A stretch of 33,521 nt of DNA. Source: JBQTKD01 sp052389435. Its GTDB lineage: Bacteria > Actinomycetota > Actinomycetes > Sporichthyales > Sporichthyaceae. This document shows, piece after piece, positions 1 to 8,085 of this stretch (positions are counted from its first letter, which is position 1; each line of letters starts with the position of its first letter). The notes below the pieces were generated by a model that made no database searches, had not been told where the DNA came from, and saw only the letters and a program-made list of their open reading frames with translations. A program made the position numbers and the translations under genes. The stretch covers positions 1 through 33,521 of the forward strand of contig JBQTIB010000200.1 of NCBI GenBank assembly GCA_052389435.1. The letters are read 5' to 3'.

Positions 1-1021
1 GCGCGGAGTAGACCAGGTTGACCGGAGCCTCGAAGCCCGGGACCAGGCGGTGGTAGGAGTTCATCGTCGGGTTGGTGAACGCCAGCAGCGACGGGGCGTG
101 GTGCAGCAGGCCGCCGATGTACCAGCGGGCGATGTCCGACAGGCCGCCGTAGCCGAGCTCGTCGTAGAAGAGCGGGTCGCCGTTCTTCCACAGCGACTGG
201 TGGCAGTGCATGCCCGAGCCGTTGTCGCCGAAGAGCGGCTTGGGCATGAAGGTGACGGTCTTGCCGGCGGCGGCGACGACGTTCTTCACGATGTACTTGA
301 ACAGCATCACCTTGTCCGCGGACTTGGTGATGGTGTCGAAGCGGTAGTTGATCTCCTGCTGACCGGCGGTGCCGACCTCGTGGTGCGCGCGCTCGACCTG
401 CAGGCCGAGGGCGTCCAGCGCCAGGGAGATGTCGTCGCGCATGTCCGCGAAGTGGTCCACCGGCGGGACCGGGAAGTAGCCGCCCTTGTACGGGGTCTTG
501 TGCCCCTGGTTGCCACCCTCCTCGACGCGGCCGGTGTTCCAGGCGCCCTCGATCGAGTCGATGTAGTAGTACCCGGCGTTCTGCTTGGTCTCGAAGCGGA
601 TGTCGTCGAAGATGTAGAACTCGGCCTCGGGCGCGAAGTACGCGGTGTCCGCGATGCCGGTCGACTTCATGTACGCCTCGGCCTTGCGCACGATCTGGCG
701 CGGGTCGCGGCTGTACGGCTCGTTCGTGTACGGGTCCACGATGCTCATGTTGATCACGAGCGTCTTGTGGGTGCGGAACGGGTCGATGAAGGCGGTGTCC
801 AGGTCCGGGATCAGCTTCATGTCCGACTCGTGGATCGCCTGGAAGCCGCGGATCGAGGATCCGTCGAACATCTGGCCGTCGGTGAAGAAGTCCGCGTTGA
901 CCGACTGGGCCGGGACGTTGAAGTGCTGCATGACCCCGGGGAGGTCGCAGAAGCGCACATCGACGAACGCAACCTTCTCGTCCTTGATGTACTTCATGAC
1001 CTCGTCGGCGTTGTTGAACAT
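1..1021 (-). CDS. glnA: Glutamine synthetase type I (partial, 3' end outside window)
   Basis: Catalyses ATP-dependent synthesis of glutamine from glutamate and ammonia in the cytoplasm. The window holds the first 340 codons of a family that is usually about 470 residues, so the C-terminus and any adenylylation tyrosine lie beyond base 1. Visible motifs are MFDGSSIRGF (residues about 52-61), a PEAEF metal-binding segment, HHEVGTAGQQEINY, NGSGMHCHQSLW and HRLVPGFEAPVN, all intact. The ATG at 1021 has GGAGG four bases upstream; another ATG at 1025 is out of frame. It is divergent from the RDD gene, with 228 bp between them that carry a GlnR-like half-site (1151-1166). Identification is by motif and is very secure. 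Confidence 0.97.
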   Translation of the reverse strand, partial: MFNNADEVMKYIKDEKVAFVDVRFCDLPGVMQHFNVPAQSVNADFFTDGQMFDGSSIRGFQAIHESDMKLIPDLDTAFIDPFRTHKTLVINMSIVDPYTNEPYSRDPRQIVRKAEAYMKSTGIADTAYFAPEAEFYIFDDIRFETKQNAGYYYIDSIEGAWNTGRVEEGGNQGHKTPYKGGYFPVPPVDHFADMRDDISLALDALGLQVERAHHEVGTAGQQEINYRFDTITKSADKVMLFKYIVKNVVAAAGKTVTFMPKPLFGDNGSGMHCHQSLWKNGDPLFYDELGYGGLSDIARWYIGGLLHHAPSLLAFTNPTMNSYHRLVPGFEAPVNLVYSA

Positions 1022-1150
1022 CCATCCTCCTTGCCCGAATGCACTCCGGGCCTGTTCGACGTGACGGCTGCGCTGCGCCCTATCCAACCGGGTCGGCTCC
1101 CGCGATGCCACACCGGTAGCCACAGCACACACCGCGTGGCGACGGTTTCC

Positions 1151-1166
1151 ATTTCCGGCCTGTTAC
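1151..1166 (-). promoter_or_regulatory. GlnR-like binding site upstream of glnA
   Basis: On the minus strand the sequence reads GTAAC, six bases, GAAAT. Actinobacterial GlnR boxes approximate GTnAC-N6-GAAAC, so this matches in nine of ten positions. It lies about 130 bp upstream of the glnA start. A second half-site downstream is not clear, so this is an inference. The rest of 1022-1249 holds no gene. Confidence 0.45.
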
Positions 1167-1237
1167 ATCTGACGCACCGTCGGCTTCCCCATGGGGGTCC
1201 GGGCCCCTCCGGCGCAGGTCAGAGCGCTTCCGCGGGG

Positions 1238-1243
1238 TAGCCT
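1238..1243 (+). promoter_or_regulatory. -10 element of a probable leaderless promoter for the RDD gene
   Basis: The hexamer TAGCCT (TAnnnT class) ends six bases before the GTG start at 1250, so transcription would begin at or next to the start codon. No convincing -35 or ribosome binding site is seen. Confidence 0.4.
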
Positions 1244-1249
1244 GAGCCT

Positions 1250-1708
1250 GTGGACCGTCGGATGTTGGGCTCCTGGCTGAGTGGCCCCCAGTCGTATGCA
1301 GAGGCCACCGGCGTGCCCGTGGGCTACCCGGGCGAGCGGCTGGGGCTGCCGGAGACGGGGCCGAACTCCGCCTCCTCGCTCAGCCGCCGCCTCGCGGCGA
1401 CCCTGATCGACTGGACGCTGGCTCAGTTGATCGTCCTGTCGTTCGCCTCCGACCCCGGTGCTCGGGCGGCGGCCACGCTCGGCGTGTTCGCCTTGATGAA
1501 CGTCGTGCTGATCAGCACGCTCGGCTCCGGCATCGGCGGGCGCCTGCTCGGGATTCGGGTGGCCCGCCTCGACGGATCCGCCCCGGCGCCGATCAGCGTG
1601 CTGCTGCGCACGTTCCTCATCGCCTGCGTGGTCCCGGCCCTCGTCTGGGACCGAGACAGCCGCGGCCTGCACGACCGCTGGGCCTACACCCTCGTCGTCC
1701 GGCGCTAG
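1250..1708 (+). CDS. RDD family membrane protein
   Basis: A 152-residue protein with an RDD domain from about residue 44: RRLAATLIDW carries the paired Arg and first Asp, followed by hydrophobic segments at about 55-67, 74-90 and 118-134. A late HDRWAYTLVV supplies the final conserved Asp. The N-terminal 40 residues are polar and Pro/Gly-rich. The biochemical role of RDD proteins is not settled; proposals include ion transport. The GTG start is chosen because a TAGCCT -10 lies six bases upstream; ATG 1262 is an alternative. The gene sits between the two glutamine synthetase genes, a position also known for RDD genes beside glnA in other actinomycetes. Confidence 0.85.
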   Translation: MDRRMLGSWLSGPQSYAEATGVPVGYPGERLGLPETGPNSASSLSRRLAATLIDWTLAQLIVLSFASDPGARAAATLGVFALMNVVLISTLGSGIGGRLLGIRVARLDGSAPAPISVLLRTFLIACVVPALVWDRDSRGLHDRWAYTLVVRR

Positions 1709-1722
1709 ACCCGCGGGCCCGG

Positions 1723-1740
1723 CGCCGGACGATTCCGGCG
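1723..1740. terminator. Hairpin between convergent RDD and GSIII genes
   Basis: CGCCGGA and TCCGGCG form a perfect 7-bp stem around a CGAT loop in the 33-bp gap between the two convergent stops. There is no U-tract on either strand, which is common for actinomycete terminators. It could serve both directions. Confidence 0.5.
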
Positions 1741-1741
1741 G

Positions 1742-3916
1742 CTACAGGATGTAGAGCATCTCCTGGTAGGTCGGCAGCGGCCACAGGTCGTCGGCCACGA
1801 TCGCCTCGAGGGAGTCGACGGCGCTGCGCACCGCGGCCATCGCCGGCAGCAGTGCGGTCCCGGCGTGAGTCGCCTCCGCCATCGCGTCGTGCCCGGCGTC
1901 GGCCGCCAGCGCCTCGGCCAGGACGACCAGGCCCGCCCGCAGGTCGCCGATCCGAGCGCTCACCACCTGCAGGTCGGTGAAGTCCGCGTCGACCCCGGCG
2001 GCCTTGAGCACGGTCACGTTCTGCGCCAACTCGGTCTGGTAGCGGATCGCCGCCGGCAGCACCGAGGTGGTGGCCATCTCCAGGGTCAGCTTGGCCTCGA
2101 CGCCGATGGTCAGCGCGTACTGCTCCAGGCCGATCTCGTAGCGGCTGTGCGACTCCCGCTCGCTGAACACCTTGTAGGTGCTGAACAGCTCCAAGGCCTC
2201 GGGCGTGACCAGTTCCGGCAGCGCGTCGAGCGTGGTGCGCAGGTTCTTCAGCCCGCGGGCCGCGGCCTCGACCTGCCACTCCTCGGAGTAGCCGTTGCCG
2301 TTGAACACGCACGCGCCGTGGTTGGTGATGATCTCGGTGAGGATCGACTGCACCGCCGTGTTGAACTCGGTGCCGTCGGCGACCGCCTTCTCCAGGTAGG
2401 TCGCGATGTAGTCCAGCGCCTCGGCCAGGATCGTGTTGATCGTGATCATCGGCCCGGCCACCGACTGCATCGAGCCCGGTGCGCGGAACTCGAAGCGGTT
2501 GCCGGTGAACGCGAACGGCGAGGTGCGGTTGCGGTCGCCCGGGTCGGTCGGCAGCGTCGGCAGGGTGTCGACGCCCGGCATCAGCGTGCCGCGCTCCTTC
2601 GAGGAGGTCGCCGCGCCCTTCGCGATCTGGTCGAACACGTCCGCGAGCTGGTCGCCGAGGAAGATCGAGATGATCGCCGGCGGAGCCTCGTTGGCGCCGA
2701 GACGGTGGTCGTTGGACGCCGAGGCGACCGAGGCGCGCAGCAGACCGCCGTACTTGTGCACCGCGCGGATGACCGCGGCGCAGAAGACGAGGAACTGGGC
2801 GTTGTCGTGCGGGTTGTCCCCGGGCAGCAGCAGGTTGCCGACGGTGGAGGAGCCCATCGAGAAGTTGCAGTGCTTGCCGGAGCCGTTGACGCCGGCGAAG
2901 GGCTTTTCGTGGAAGAGGCACTCCATCCCGTGCTTCTTGGCCATCGTCTTGAACGTGGTCATGAGCAGCTGCTGGTGGTCGGCGGCGACGTTGGCCCGCT
3001 CGAACATCGGCGCGATCTCGAACTGGCCGGGCGCGACCTCGTTGTGGCGGGTCTTGGCCGGGATGCCGAGCTTGAACAGCTCCCGGTCGACGTCGGCCAT
3101 GTAGCCGAGCACGCGCTCGGGAATGGCGCCGAAGTAGTGGTCGTCGAACTCCTGGCCCTTGGGCGGCTTGTGGCCCATCAGGGTGCGGCCCGCGCTGAGC
3201 AGGTCCGGGCGGGCGAGGAAGAAGTGGCGGTCGATCAGGAAGTACTCCTGCTCGGGACCGCAGTAGGACACCACGGCGCCCGGGTCCGAGCCGAACATCG
3301 CGATCACCCGCGCCGCGTGCGTGGCCATCGCCTGCTGCGAGCGCAGCAGCGGGGTCTTGTAGTCCAGCGCCTCGCCCGTCATCGAGACGAAGAACGTCGG
3401 GATGCACAGCGTCTTGCCGTTGGGGCTGTCGAGCACGTAGGCGGGGGAGGTGACGTCCCAGCCGGTGTACCCGCGGGCCTCGAACGTCGCGCGCAGGCCA
3501 CCGCTGGGGAAGCTGGAGGCGTCCGGCTCGCCCTGGGTGAGGGTCTTGCCCGCGAACTCCGCGAGCGCGGTGCCGTCGCCGACCGGCTCGAAGAAGCTGT
3601 CGTGCTTCTCGGCGGTCAGGTGCGTCAGCGGGTAGAACACGTGCGCGTAGTGCGTCGCGCCCTTTTCCAGCGCCCAGTCCTTCATGGCGGAGGCGACGGC
3701 GTCGGCGATGGCCGGGTCCAGCGGCGCGGAACGCTCGATCGTCGCGAGCACGGACTTGAACACCGACTTCGGCAGACGCTTCTGCATGACCGAGGTGCTG
3801 AAGACGTTCGCGCCGAAGATCTCCCCGGGCTTCTCGTCCTCGGAGAAGCTCACAGCGGGCGGAACGTAGGCCTCGACGTCGCGGATCGCCTGCAGACGGA
3901 TGGGGTTGCCACTCAT
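1742..3916 (-). CDS. Glutamine synthetase type III
   Basis: A 724-residue enzyme making glutamine from glutamate, ammonia and ATP. Its length matches the GSIII (GlnN) class, about 700-730 residues, well above GSI or GSII. A GSIII N-terminal domain precedes the catalytic domain. Visible catalytic segments are CGPEQEYFLID, RHNEVAPGQFEIAPMFE, FHEKPFAGVNGSGKHCN and GNRFEFRAPGS, followed by the GSIII-type segment NGNGYSEEW. ATG 3916 has AAAGG about 10 bases upstream. A GlnR-like GTAAC-N6-CAAAC lies 58 bp upstream, which would place it in the nitrogen-limitation response. Actinomycetes more often pair GSI with GSII, so a GSIII near glnA is a lineage marker. Confidence 0.95.
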   Translation of the reverse strand: MSGNPIRLQAIRDVEAYVPPAVSFSEDEKPGEIFGANVFSTSVMQKRLPKSVFKSVLATIERSAPLDPAIADAVASAMKDWALEKGATHYAHVFYPLTHLTAEKHDSFFEPVGDGTALAEFAGKTLTQGEPDASSFPSGGLRATFEARGYTGWDVTSPAYVLDSPNGKTLCIPTFFVSMTGEALDYKTPLLRSQQAMATHAARVIAMFGSDPGAVVSYCGPEQEYFLIDRHFFLARPDLLSAGRTLMGHKPPKGQEFDDHYFGAIPERVLGYMADVDRELFKLGIPAKTRHNEVAPGQFEIAPMFERANVAADHQQLLMTTFKTMAKKHGMECLFHEKPFAGVNGSGKHCNFSMGSSTVGNLLLPGDNPHDNAQFLVFCAAVIRAVHKYGGLLRASVASASNDHRLGANEAPPAIISIFLGDQLADVFDQIAKGAATSSKERGTLMPGVDTLPTLPTDPGDRNRTSPFAFTGNRFEFRAPGSMQSVAGPMITINTILAEALDYIATYLEKAVADGTEFNTAVQSILTEIITNHGACVFNGNGYSEEWQVEAAARGLKNLRTTLDALPELVTPEALELFSTYKVFSERESHSRYEIGLEQYALTIGVEAKLTLEMATTSVLPAAIRYQTELAQNVTVLKAAGVDADFTDLQVVSARIGDLRAGLVVLAEALAADAGHDAMAEATHAGTALLPAMAAVRSAVDSLEAIVADDLWPLPTYQEMLYIL

Positions 3917-3973
3917 ATGGTCGTCACCTTTGGAAGTGCGGCGGGGGTCTGCCGGCGACGCTATCCGCCCCGT

Positions 3974-3989
3974 GTTTGCGCCGTGTTAC
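3974..3989 (-). promoter_or_regulatory. GlnR-like binding site upstream of the GSIII gene
   Basis: On the minus strand this reads GTAAC, ACGGCG, CAAAC, matching GTnAC-N6-GAAAC in nine of ten positions. It lies 58 bp upstream of the GSIII start codon. It shares its form with the site upstream of glnA, which strengthens both calls. Confidence 0.5.
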
Positions 3990-4007
3990 ACCGACGTGTC
4001 CCCGGAC

Positions 4008-4034
4008 CTCACAGCCGTCCCGCAAGGCTGTGAG
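4008..4034. repeat. Perfect 9-bp inverted repeat
   Basis: CTCACAGCC and GGCTGTGAG flank a 9-base spacer in the divergent region, 92-118 bp upstream of the GSIII start. It could be a dimeric repressor operator or an RNA hairpin; no adjacent regulator gene helps to decide. Confidence 0.55.
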
Positions 4035-4199
4035 ATCTGCCGCACCAAGCCCCGTCGCCTCACGCGGGCGAGCCACGCCCCTCGGTCCGGAGCGAAACGA
4101 TCGAGGGTGCAACGCGGGATGCAGGCGCAGCGCCGGTCCACGCTGGGGCGAACTCTCCCGCTTCAACCTGGATCGATTCGCGACAGGCGGCGGATCCCG

Positions 4200-4230
4200 C
4201 CACTTGGTGCTGCCGGGCACCGCCAAGTGG
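4200..4230. repeat. Perfect 8-bp inverted repeat with inner extension
   Basis: CCACTTGG and CCAAGTGG flank a 15-base spacer whose TGC and GCA can extend the stem past a small bulge. It ends 48 bp before the ATG of the next plus-strand gene, a suitable place for an operator or a leader hairpin. Confidence 0.5.
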
Positions 4231-4278
4231 TCGGCGTACGGTTCGCCCTCGACGACAGGCCCGGTGGTGGAGGCGGAC

Positions 4279-4965
4279 ATGGTGGACCCGGACGCGGAGC
4301 CGGAATCTTCCGAGCCCCTCCCGGTATGGCGTCGGCGGCGCTGGCAGGCCCTGGCCGTCGCTCTCGTTCTGGCGGGGGGATCGTTCGCGGGCGTCTCCCT
4401 GGTGCAGGCCGGGGACGAGGCGGAGGCGGACGACGGGTTCCCGCGCACGATTCCCGAGACCGTGTACGAGCCGGAGCCGTTCCCGCCGGACGAGGCGGTC
4501 TTCTCCATGGGGAACATCGACATCGCGGCGCCGGGCGCGCAGGTGCAGATCGTGAAGGTCGAGCCCCTGGCCTCGCCCAACCTCGAGTACCTGGGCGCGT
4601 ACGTCGTATGGCCGCGGGACTACGAAGGCGGGGGGCTGTCCATCGCCGCCGCGTTTCCCTCCGAGATTCTGCAGCCCAAGCGCCACGCGATCGACGAGCC
4701 GATCCCGACCTCGGAGACGAATCGGGTCGACACCGTGAACGGCTCTCCGGTGCCGTTCTCGGTGACGGTCGGCTTCCGGGTGCTCTCGGGCATCGCCGGA
4801 GTCAACGGAATCCGCGTGACCTACCGGGCGAACGGCGAGACCCTGCAGCGCATCTTTCCGCTGGCGGTCGTCGCGTGCCTGCGGCCGGGACCGTGCCTGG
4901 ACTACTCCAAGGACCTGAAGGCCGACAGGGTCGCGCTTCGCCGCCTCGACCTGCTGCGGGACTAG
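4279..4965 (+). CDS. Single-pass membrane-anchored protein of unknown function
   Basis: A 228-residue protein that I do not recognise. A short acidic N-terminus is followed by Arg-rich WRRRRWQ and one hydrophobic segment (about residues 24-43), giving an N-in topology with about 185 residues outside. The exported part has two cysteines near the C-terminus (in VVACLRPGPCLDY) that may form a disulfide. ATG 4279 is chosen because GGTGGAGG lies just upstream and the frame before it has non-coding composition. It converges on the DM13 gene, and the two stops share the bases CTAG (4962-4965). Pairing with another secreted protein hints at a cell-envelope role but proves nothing. Confidence 0.7.
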   Translation: MVDPDAEPESSEPLPVWRRRRWQALAVALVLAGGSFAGVSLVQAGDEAEADDGFPRTIPETVYEPEPFPPDEAVFSMGNIDIAAPGAQVQIVKVEPLASPNLEYLGAYVVWPRDYEGGGLSIAAAFPSEILQPKRHAIDEPIPTSETNRVDTVNGSPVPFSVTVGFRVLSGIAGVNGIRVTYRANGETLQRIFPLAVVACLRPGPCLDYSKDLKADRVALRRLDLLRD

Positions 4966-5567
4966 CTCGCCTTGAGCGCGGCCGCGCCGAAGGAGACGTT
5001 GAAGCGGTCGCACCAGATCGAAACGCTGCGCAGCGTGTTCAGGTCGACGCCGGCCGGCAGGGCGTAGTTCTGCGAGCCCCTGTTGCCCTTCAGGTTGGCG
5101 ATCTTGACGTGCTCGTTGTCGTCGAACACGTGCCAGCCGGGCCGACCCGGCAGGACCGGGGCGTCGGACAGGACGACCTTCAGGTCCGGGCCGTTGGAAG
5201 TGTCGAGGTTCTCCAGGCGCAGAACGCGGGAGCCGTCGGCCAGACGCAGGATGCGCGCCTGGCCGCTCGTGCCGTGCTCGTGGGTGATGAACTCGCCGCG
5301 AAACTCCTCGATCGGCTCGGTGGACGTCGCGCTCGGGGTAGCGGAGACGGTGGCCTCGGGAGTGGCCGCAGCGGCGGGGGCGGGCATGGACACCGGTTCG
5401 ACGACGGCCGGCGCGGCGGCCACGGGGGCAACCGGCAGGGCCTCGACGACGGTCTCGTCGACCCACAGCTTCCACGGCTCGAAGGCGGCCAACCCGAGGA
5501 CCAGGACGACCGTTCCTCCGGCCAGCCCGGCCTGCACCCAGCGCCTGCGCAGAAGTCGTCCGATCAT
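4962..5567 (-). CDS. Membrane-anchored DM13 domain protein
   Basis: A 201-residue protein: basic N-terminus, one hydrophobic segment (about 12-29), a Pro/Ala/Ser/Thr-rich linker (about 43-86), then a DM13 domain (about 88-200). DM13 hallmarks are GEFITHEHGTSGQARI, NGPDLKVVLSD, LKGNRGSQNYALP and SIWCDRFNVSFGAAAL with its single conserved Cys. DM13 has been proposed to take part in extracellular electron transfer or redox chemistry through that Cys; this has not been shown here. The ATG at 5567 has GGAGGG at a good distance. It is oriented with DUF4191 and lipA but lies 115 bp from DUF4191, so it may have its own promoter. Confidence 0.88.
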   Translation of the reverse strand: MIGRLLRRRWVQAGLAGGTVVLVLGLAAFEPWKLWVDETVVEALPVAPVAAAPAVVEPVSMPAPAAAATPEATVSATPSATSTEPIEEFRGEFITHEHGTSGQARILRLADGSRVLRLENLDTSNGPDLKVVLSDAPVLPGRPGWHVFDDNEHVKIANLKGNRGSQNYALPAGVDLNTLRSVSIWCDRFNVSFGAAALKAS

Positions 5568-5682
5568 CGTTGCCCTCCAGAGCCCGGCGGTGTGCCTACG
5601 CCGATTGAACGGCCCGACGGGCTCGAGCGGTGCCCGAACCCGCCTTACGCTCTGCTTACCGCGGCAGTCGGTCGGTCGAGGG

Positions 5683-6390
5683 TCAGCGGGGGCCCTTCGG
5701 CATCCGGGTGCCCTTGGGCATGGGGCCCTTGGGAATCGGGGCCGTCTTCATGACGTCGCCGACGGCGCGGAGGCGGTCGTTGACCTCGGTGATCGAGCCG
5801 CCCTTCATGTTCCGCGGCAGCTTCATGAGCTTCTTGCTCAGCTTGCCGAGCGGGACCTCGCCCTCGCCGTTGCCGACCCGCAGTTCGGTCACCGGCACGT
5901 CGGCGACGAAGCGGTTCATCCGCTTGCGCTCCGCGTCGAGCAGTTCGTTCATCCCGCGCTGCGAACCCTCGGCGATCAGCACGATCCCGGCCCTGCCGAC
6001 GGCGCGGTGCACGCAGTCCTGGTTCTTGTTCAGCGCGACCGCGGGGGTGATGGTCCAGCCGCCGCGCTTGATCGTGTTGAGCACGGCCGCGGCCGCGCCC
6101 GGCTGGCCTTCGATCTCGGCGTAGGCCGACTTCTGCACCCGGGAACCGAAGACGAAGGTCGCGGCCAGAATGCCCGTCAGGACGGCGAAGATCGCGCCGA
6201 AGATGACCTGGTCGATGAGCACGCCGATGCCGAACACGACGACGAAGTCCACGAGGAAGGCACCGAGCATCGCCCAGGGGAGCTTGGGGTCCTTCTTGCG
6301 GGTGAGCGTGTACGCCATCCGCATCTGCTTGAGCTTGCCGATGTCGTTGGGGCCCTTGGGCGCCTTGACCTTCTTCGCCTTCTTCGCCAT
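5683..6390 (-). CDS. DUF4191 family membrane protein
   Basis: A 235-residue actinobacterial protein that regularly follows lipA. A Lys-rich N-terminus (MAKKAKKVKAPKGP) leads into two adjacent hydrophobic segments (about 41-60 and 62-83), then a cytosolic domain ending in repeated basic PKGP-type motifs. The function is unknown. The ATG at 6390 is chosen over an upstream in-frame ATG because the extra residues are non-coding-like and overlap lipA. The gene lies 16 bp downstream of lipA and is probably co-transcribed with it. I see no catalytic motif. Confidence 0.85.
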   Translation of the reverse strand: MAKKAKKVKAPKGPNDIGKLKQMRMAYTLTRKKDPKLPWAMLGAFLVDFVVVFGIGVLIDQVIFGAIFAVLTGILAATFVFGSRVQKSAYAEIEGQPGAAAAVLNTIKRGGWTITPAVALNKNQDCVHRAVGRAGIVLIAEGSQRGMNELLDAERKRMNRFVADVPVTELRVGNGEGEVPLGKLSKKLMKLPRNMKGGSITEVNDRLRAVGDVMKTAPIPKGPMPKGTRMPKGPR

Positions 6391-6406
6391 GCGCAAAGCG
6401 TAGGGG

Positions 6407-7336
6407 TCAGCCGGCGGCGCGGACTGCGACGGCCTGCTGGTACAGGCGCCCGGCACGGTAGGAGGAGCGCACGAGTGGGCCGGACATCACACCCGCGAAC
6501 CCGATCTGCTCGGCCACGACGGCCAGTTCGTCGAACTCGTGCGGCTCCACCCACCGCGCAATCGGGTGGTGGCGCAGACTCGGACGCAGGTACTGGGTGA
6601 TGGTCACCAGATCCGTGCCCGCGTCGTGCAGGTCCTGCAGGGTCTGCACGACCTCGGAGATCTCCTCGCCCATGCCCAGGATCAGATTGGACTTGGTGAC
6701 CAGGCCCGCGGCCCGGGCCGCGGTGATGACCTCGAGGGACCGTTCGTACCGGAAGCCCGGGCGGATGCGCTTCATCAGACGCGGGACGGTCTCGATGTTG
6801 TGCGCGAACACCTCCGGCCGCGAGGCGAAGACCTCCGCGAGCAGCTCCGGGACGTTGTTGAAGTCGGGAGCGAGCAGTTCGACGCCGCAGCCCGGTACCG
6901 CGGCGTGGATCGCCCGTACGGTCTCGGCATACAGCCACGCGCCGCCGTCGGCGAGGTCGTCGCGGGCGACGCCGGTGATCGTCGCGTACCGCAGGCCCAT
7001 CGTCGCGACGGACTCCGCGACGCGCCGCGGCTCGTCCCGGTCCAACTCCGCGGGCTTGCCGGTGTCGATCTGGCAGAAGTCGCACCGCCGAGTGCACTGG
7101 TCTCCGCCGATGAGGAAGGTGGCCTCGCGGTCCTCCCAGCACTCGGAGATGTTGGGACAGCCCGCCTCCTGGCAGACCGTGTGCAGGCCCTCGTCCTTCA
7201 CCAGCTTGGACACGGCGGTGTACTCCGGGCCGGTGCGCAGCTTGGTGCGGATCCACGGCGGCTTGCGCTCGATCGGGACCTCGGCGTTGCGAACCTCGAG
7301 GCGAAGCATCTTGCGGCCTTCGGGAGCGATCGTCAC
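6407..7336 (-). CDS. lipA: Lipoyl synthase
   Basis: Radical SAM enzyme that inserts two sulfurs into octanoyl groups on lipoyl domains. At 309 residues it is full length. The auxiliary cluster motif CQEAGCPNISEC, the radical SAM motif CTRRCDFC and the C-terminal RSSY serine ligand are all intact. The GTG start at 7336 overlaps the lipB stop as GTGA, with GGGGAGGG upstream, so the two genes should be translationally coupled. It acts with LipB on the E2 encoded by sucB in the same cluster, and on GcvH encoded elsewhere. Products and start are well supported. Confidence 0.97.
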   Translation of the reverse strand: MTIAPEGRKMLRLEVRNAEVPIERKPPWIRTKLRTGPEYTAVSKLVKDEGLHTVCQEAGCPNISECWEDREATFLIGGDQCTRRCDFCQIDTGKPAELDRDEPRRVAESVATMGLRYATITGVARDDLADGGAWLYAETVRAIHAAVPGCGVELLAPDFNNVPELLAEVFASRPEVFAHNIETVPRLMKRIRPGFRYERSLEVITAARAAGLVTKSNLILGMGEEISEVVQTLQDLHDAGTDLVTITQYLRPSLRHHPIARWVEPHEFDELAVVAEQIGFAGVMSGPLVRSSYRAGRLYQQAVAVRAAG

Positions 7337-8076
7337 GACGCCCTCCCCACGTTGAGGTAGGTCCGGGACGCGCCCGCCGCAGGTGCCGAGACGGGCTCGG
7401 ACGGCGTGAGGTGGGCGGGCAGCGCCAGCGGCCCGACGGAGGTCTCCGAGGCGCCGAACACCTCGGCGAGGCGGCGTTGGACCAGCGGCACGATCTCGGT
7501 CGGGGTGACCTCGCGGCCCAGTTCGTGGGTTAGCGAGGTGACGGCCGCGTCGGAGATGCCGCACGGCACGATCCGGGAGAACCAGGACAGGTCCGGGCCG
7601 CAGTTGATCGCGAACCCGTGCATGGCGACGCCCTTGGCGACGCGGATGCCGATGGCCGCGATCTTGCGCTCCGGCTCGCCCGGCAGCCACACGCCGCTGC
7701 GGCCCGACACCTGCCCGGCCGCAAGGCCCAGGTCGGCGCAGACGGCGATGATTGCCGCTTCGAGCCTGCGGACGTAGTCGACGACGTAGACGCCGTCGGG
7801 CAGCTTCACGATCGGGTACCCGGTCAGCTGGCCGGGCCCGTGCCAGGTGATCTTGCCGCCGCGGTCGACCTCGACGACGGGCGTGCCGTCCCAGGGCCGG
7901 TCCTTGTCCTCGGTGCGCTTCCCGGCGGTGAACACCGGCTCGTGTTCCAGCAGCAGGACGGTGTCCCCGATCTGCTCCGCGACGCGGGCGGCGTGCAGTT
8001 CGCGCTGGTAGGTCCACGTCGGGACGTACGGCAGCACCGGGCCGCCGGTGGCGTCGAGGAAGCGAAGCACGGACAC
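7333..8076 (-). CDS. lipB: Octanoyl-ACP:protein N-octanoyltransferase
   Basis: Transfers octanoate from acyl carrier protein to lipoyl domains, the first step of lipoate biosynthesis. The protein is 247 residues. WHGPGQLTGYPIV, GRSGVW, the catalytic Lys in RKIAAIGIRV, HGFAINC and the catalytic Cys in IVPCGISD are present. It begins with GTG at 8076, nine bases after the SDR gene stop, and its TGA overlaps the lipA start. A second in-frame GTG four codons... further in at about 8070 is a possible alternative. Position between SDR and lipA suggests one transcript. Confidence 0.96.
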   Translation of the reverse strand: MSVLRFLDATGGPVLPYVPTWTYQRELHAARVAEQIGDTVLLLEHEPVFTAGKRTEDKDRPWDGTPVVEVDRGGKITWHGPGQLTGYPIVKLPDGVYVVDYVRRLEAAIIAVCADLGLAAGQVSGRSGVWLPGEPERKIAAIGIRVAKGVAMHGFAINCGPDLSWFSRIVPCGISDAAVTSLTHELGREVTPTEIVPLVQRRLAEVFGASETSVGPLALPAHLTPSEPVSAPAAGASRTYLNVGRAS

Positions 8077-8085
8077 GCCTTCAGT

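Larger units (their letters stand above)
3917..4278. other. 362-bp gene-free regulatory stretch
   Basis: This divergent region between the GSIII gene and the following membrane protein gene holds a GlnR-like box and two perfect inverted repeats, listed separately. Open frames crossing it have implausible composition and no family match that I recognise, so I call no gene. Confidence 0.6.

Noticed and set aside
50..1240. Long plus-strand open frame over glnA and its upstream region
   Set aside because: It is the antisense of a clear GSI gene; very high GC keeps the opposite strand open. Its Val/Arg/Gly-rich content is typical of such shadows.
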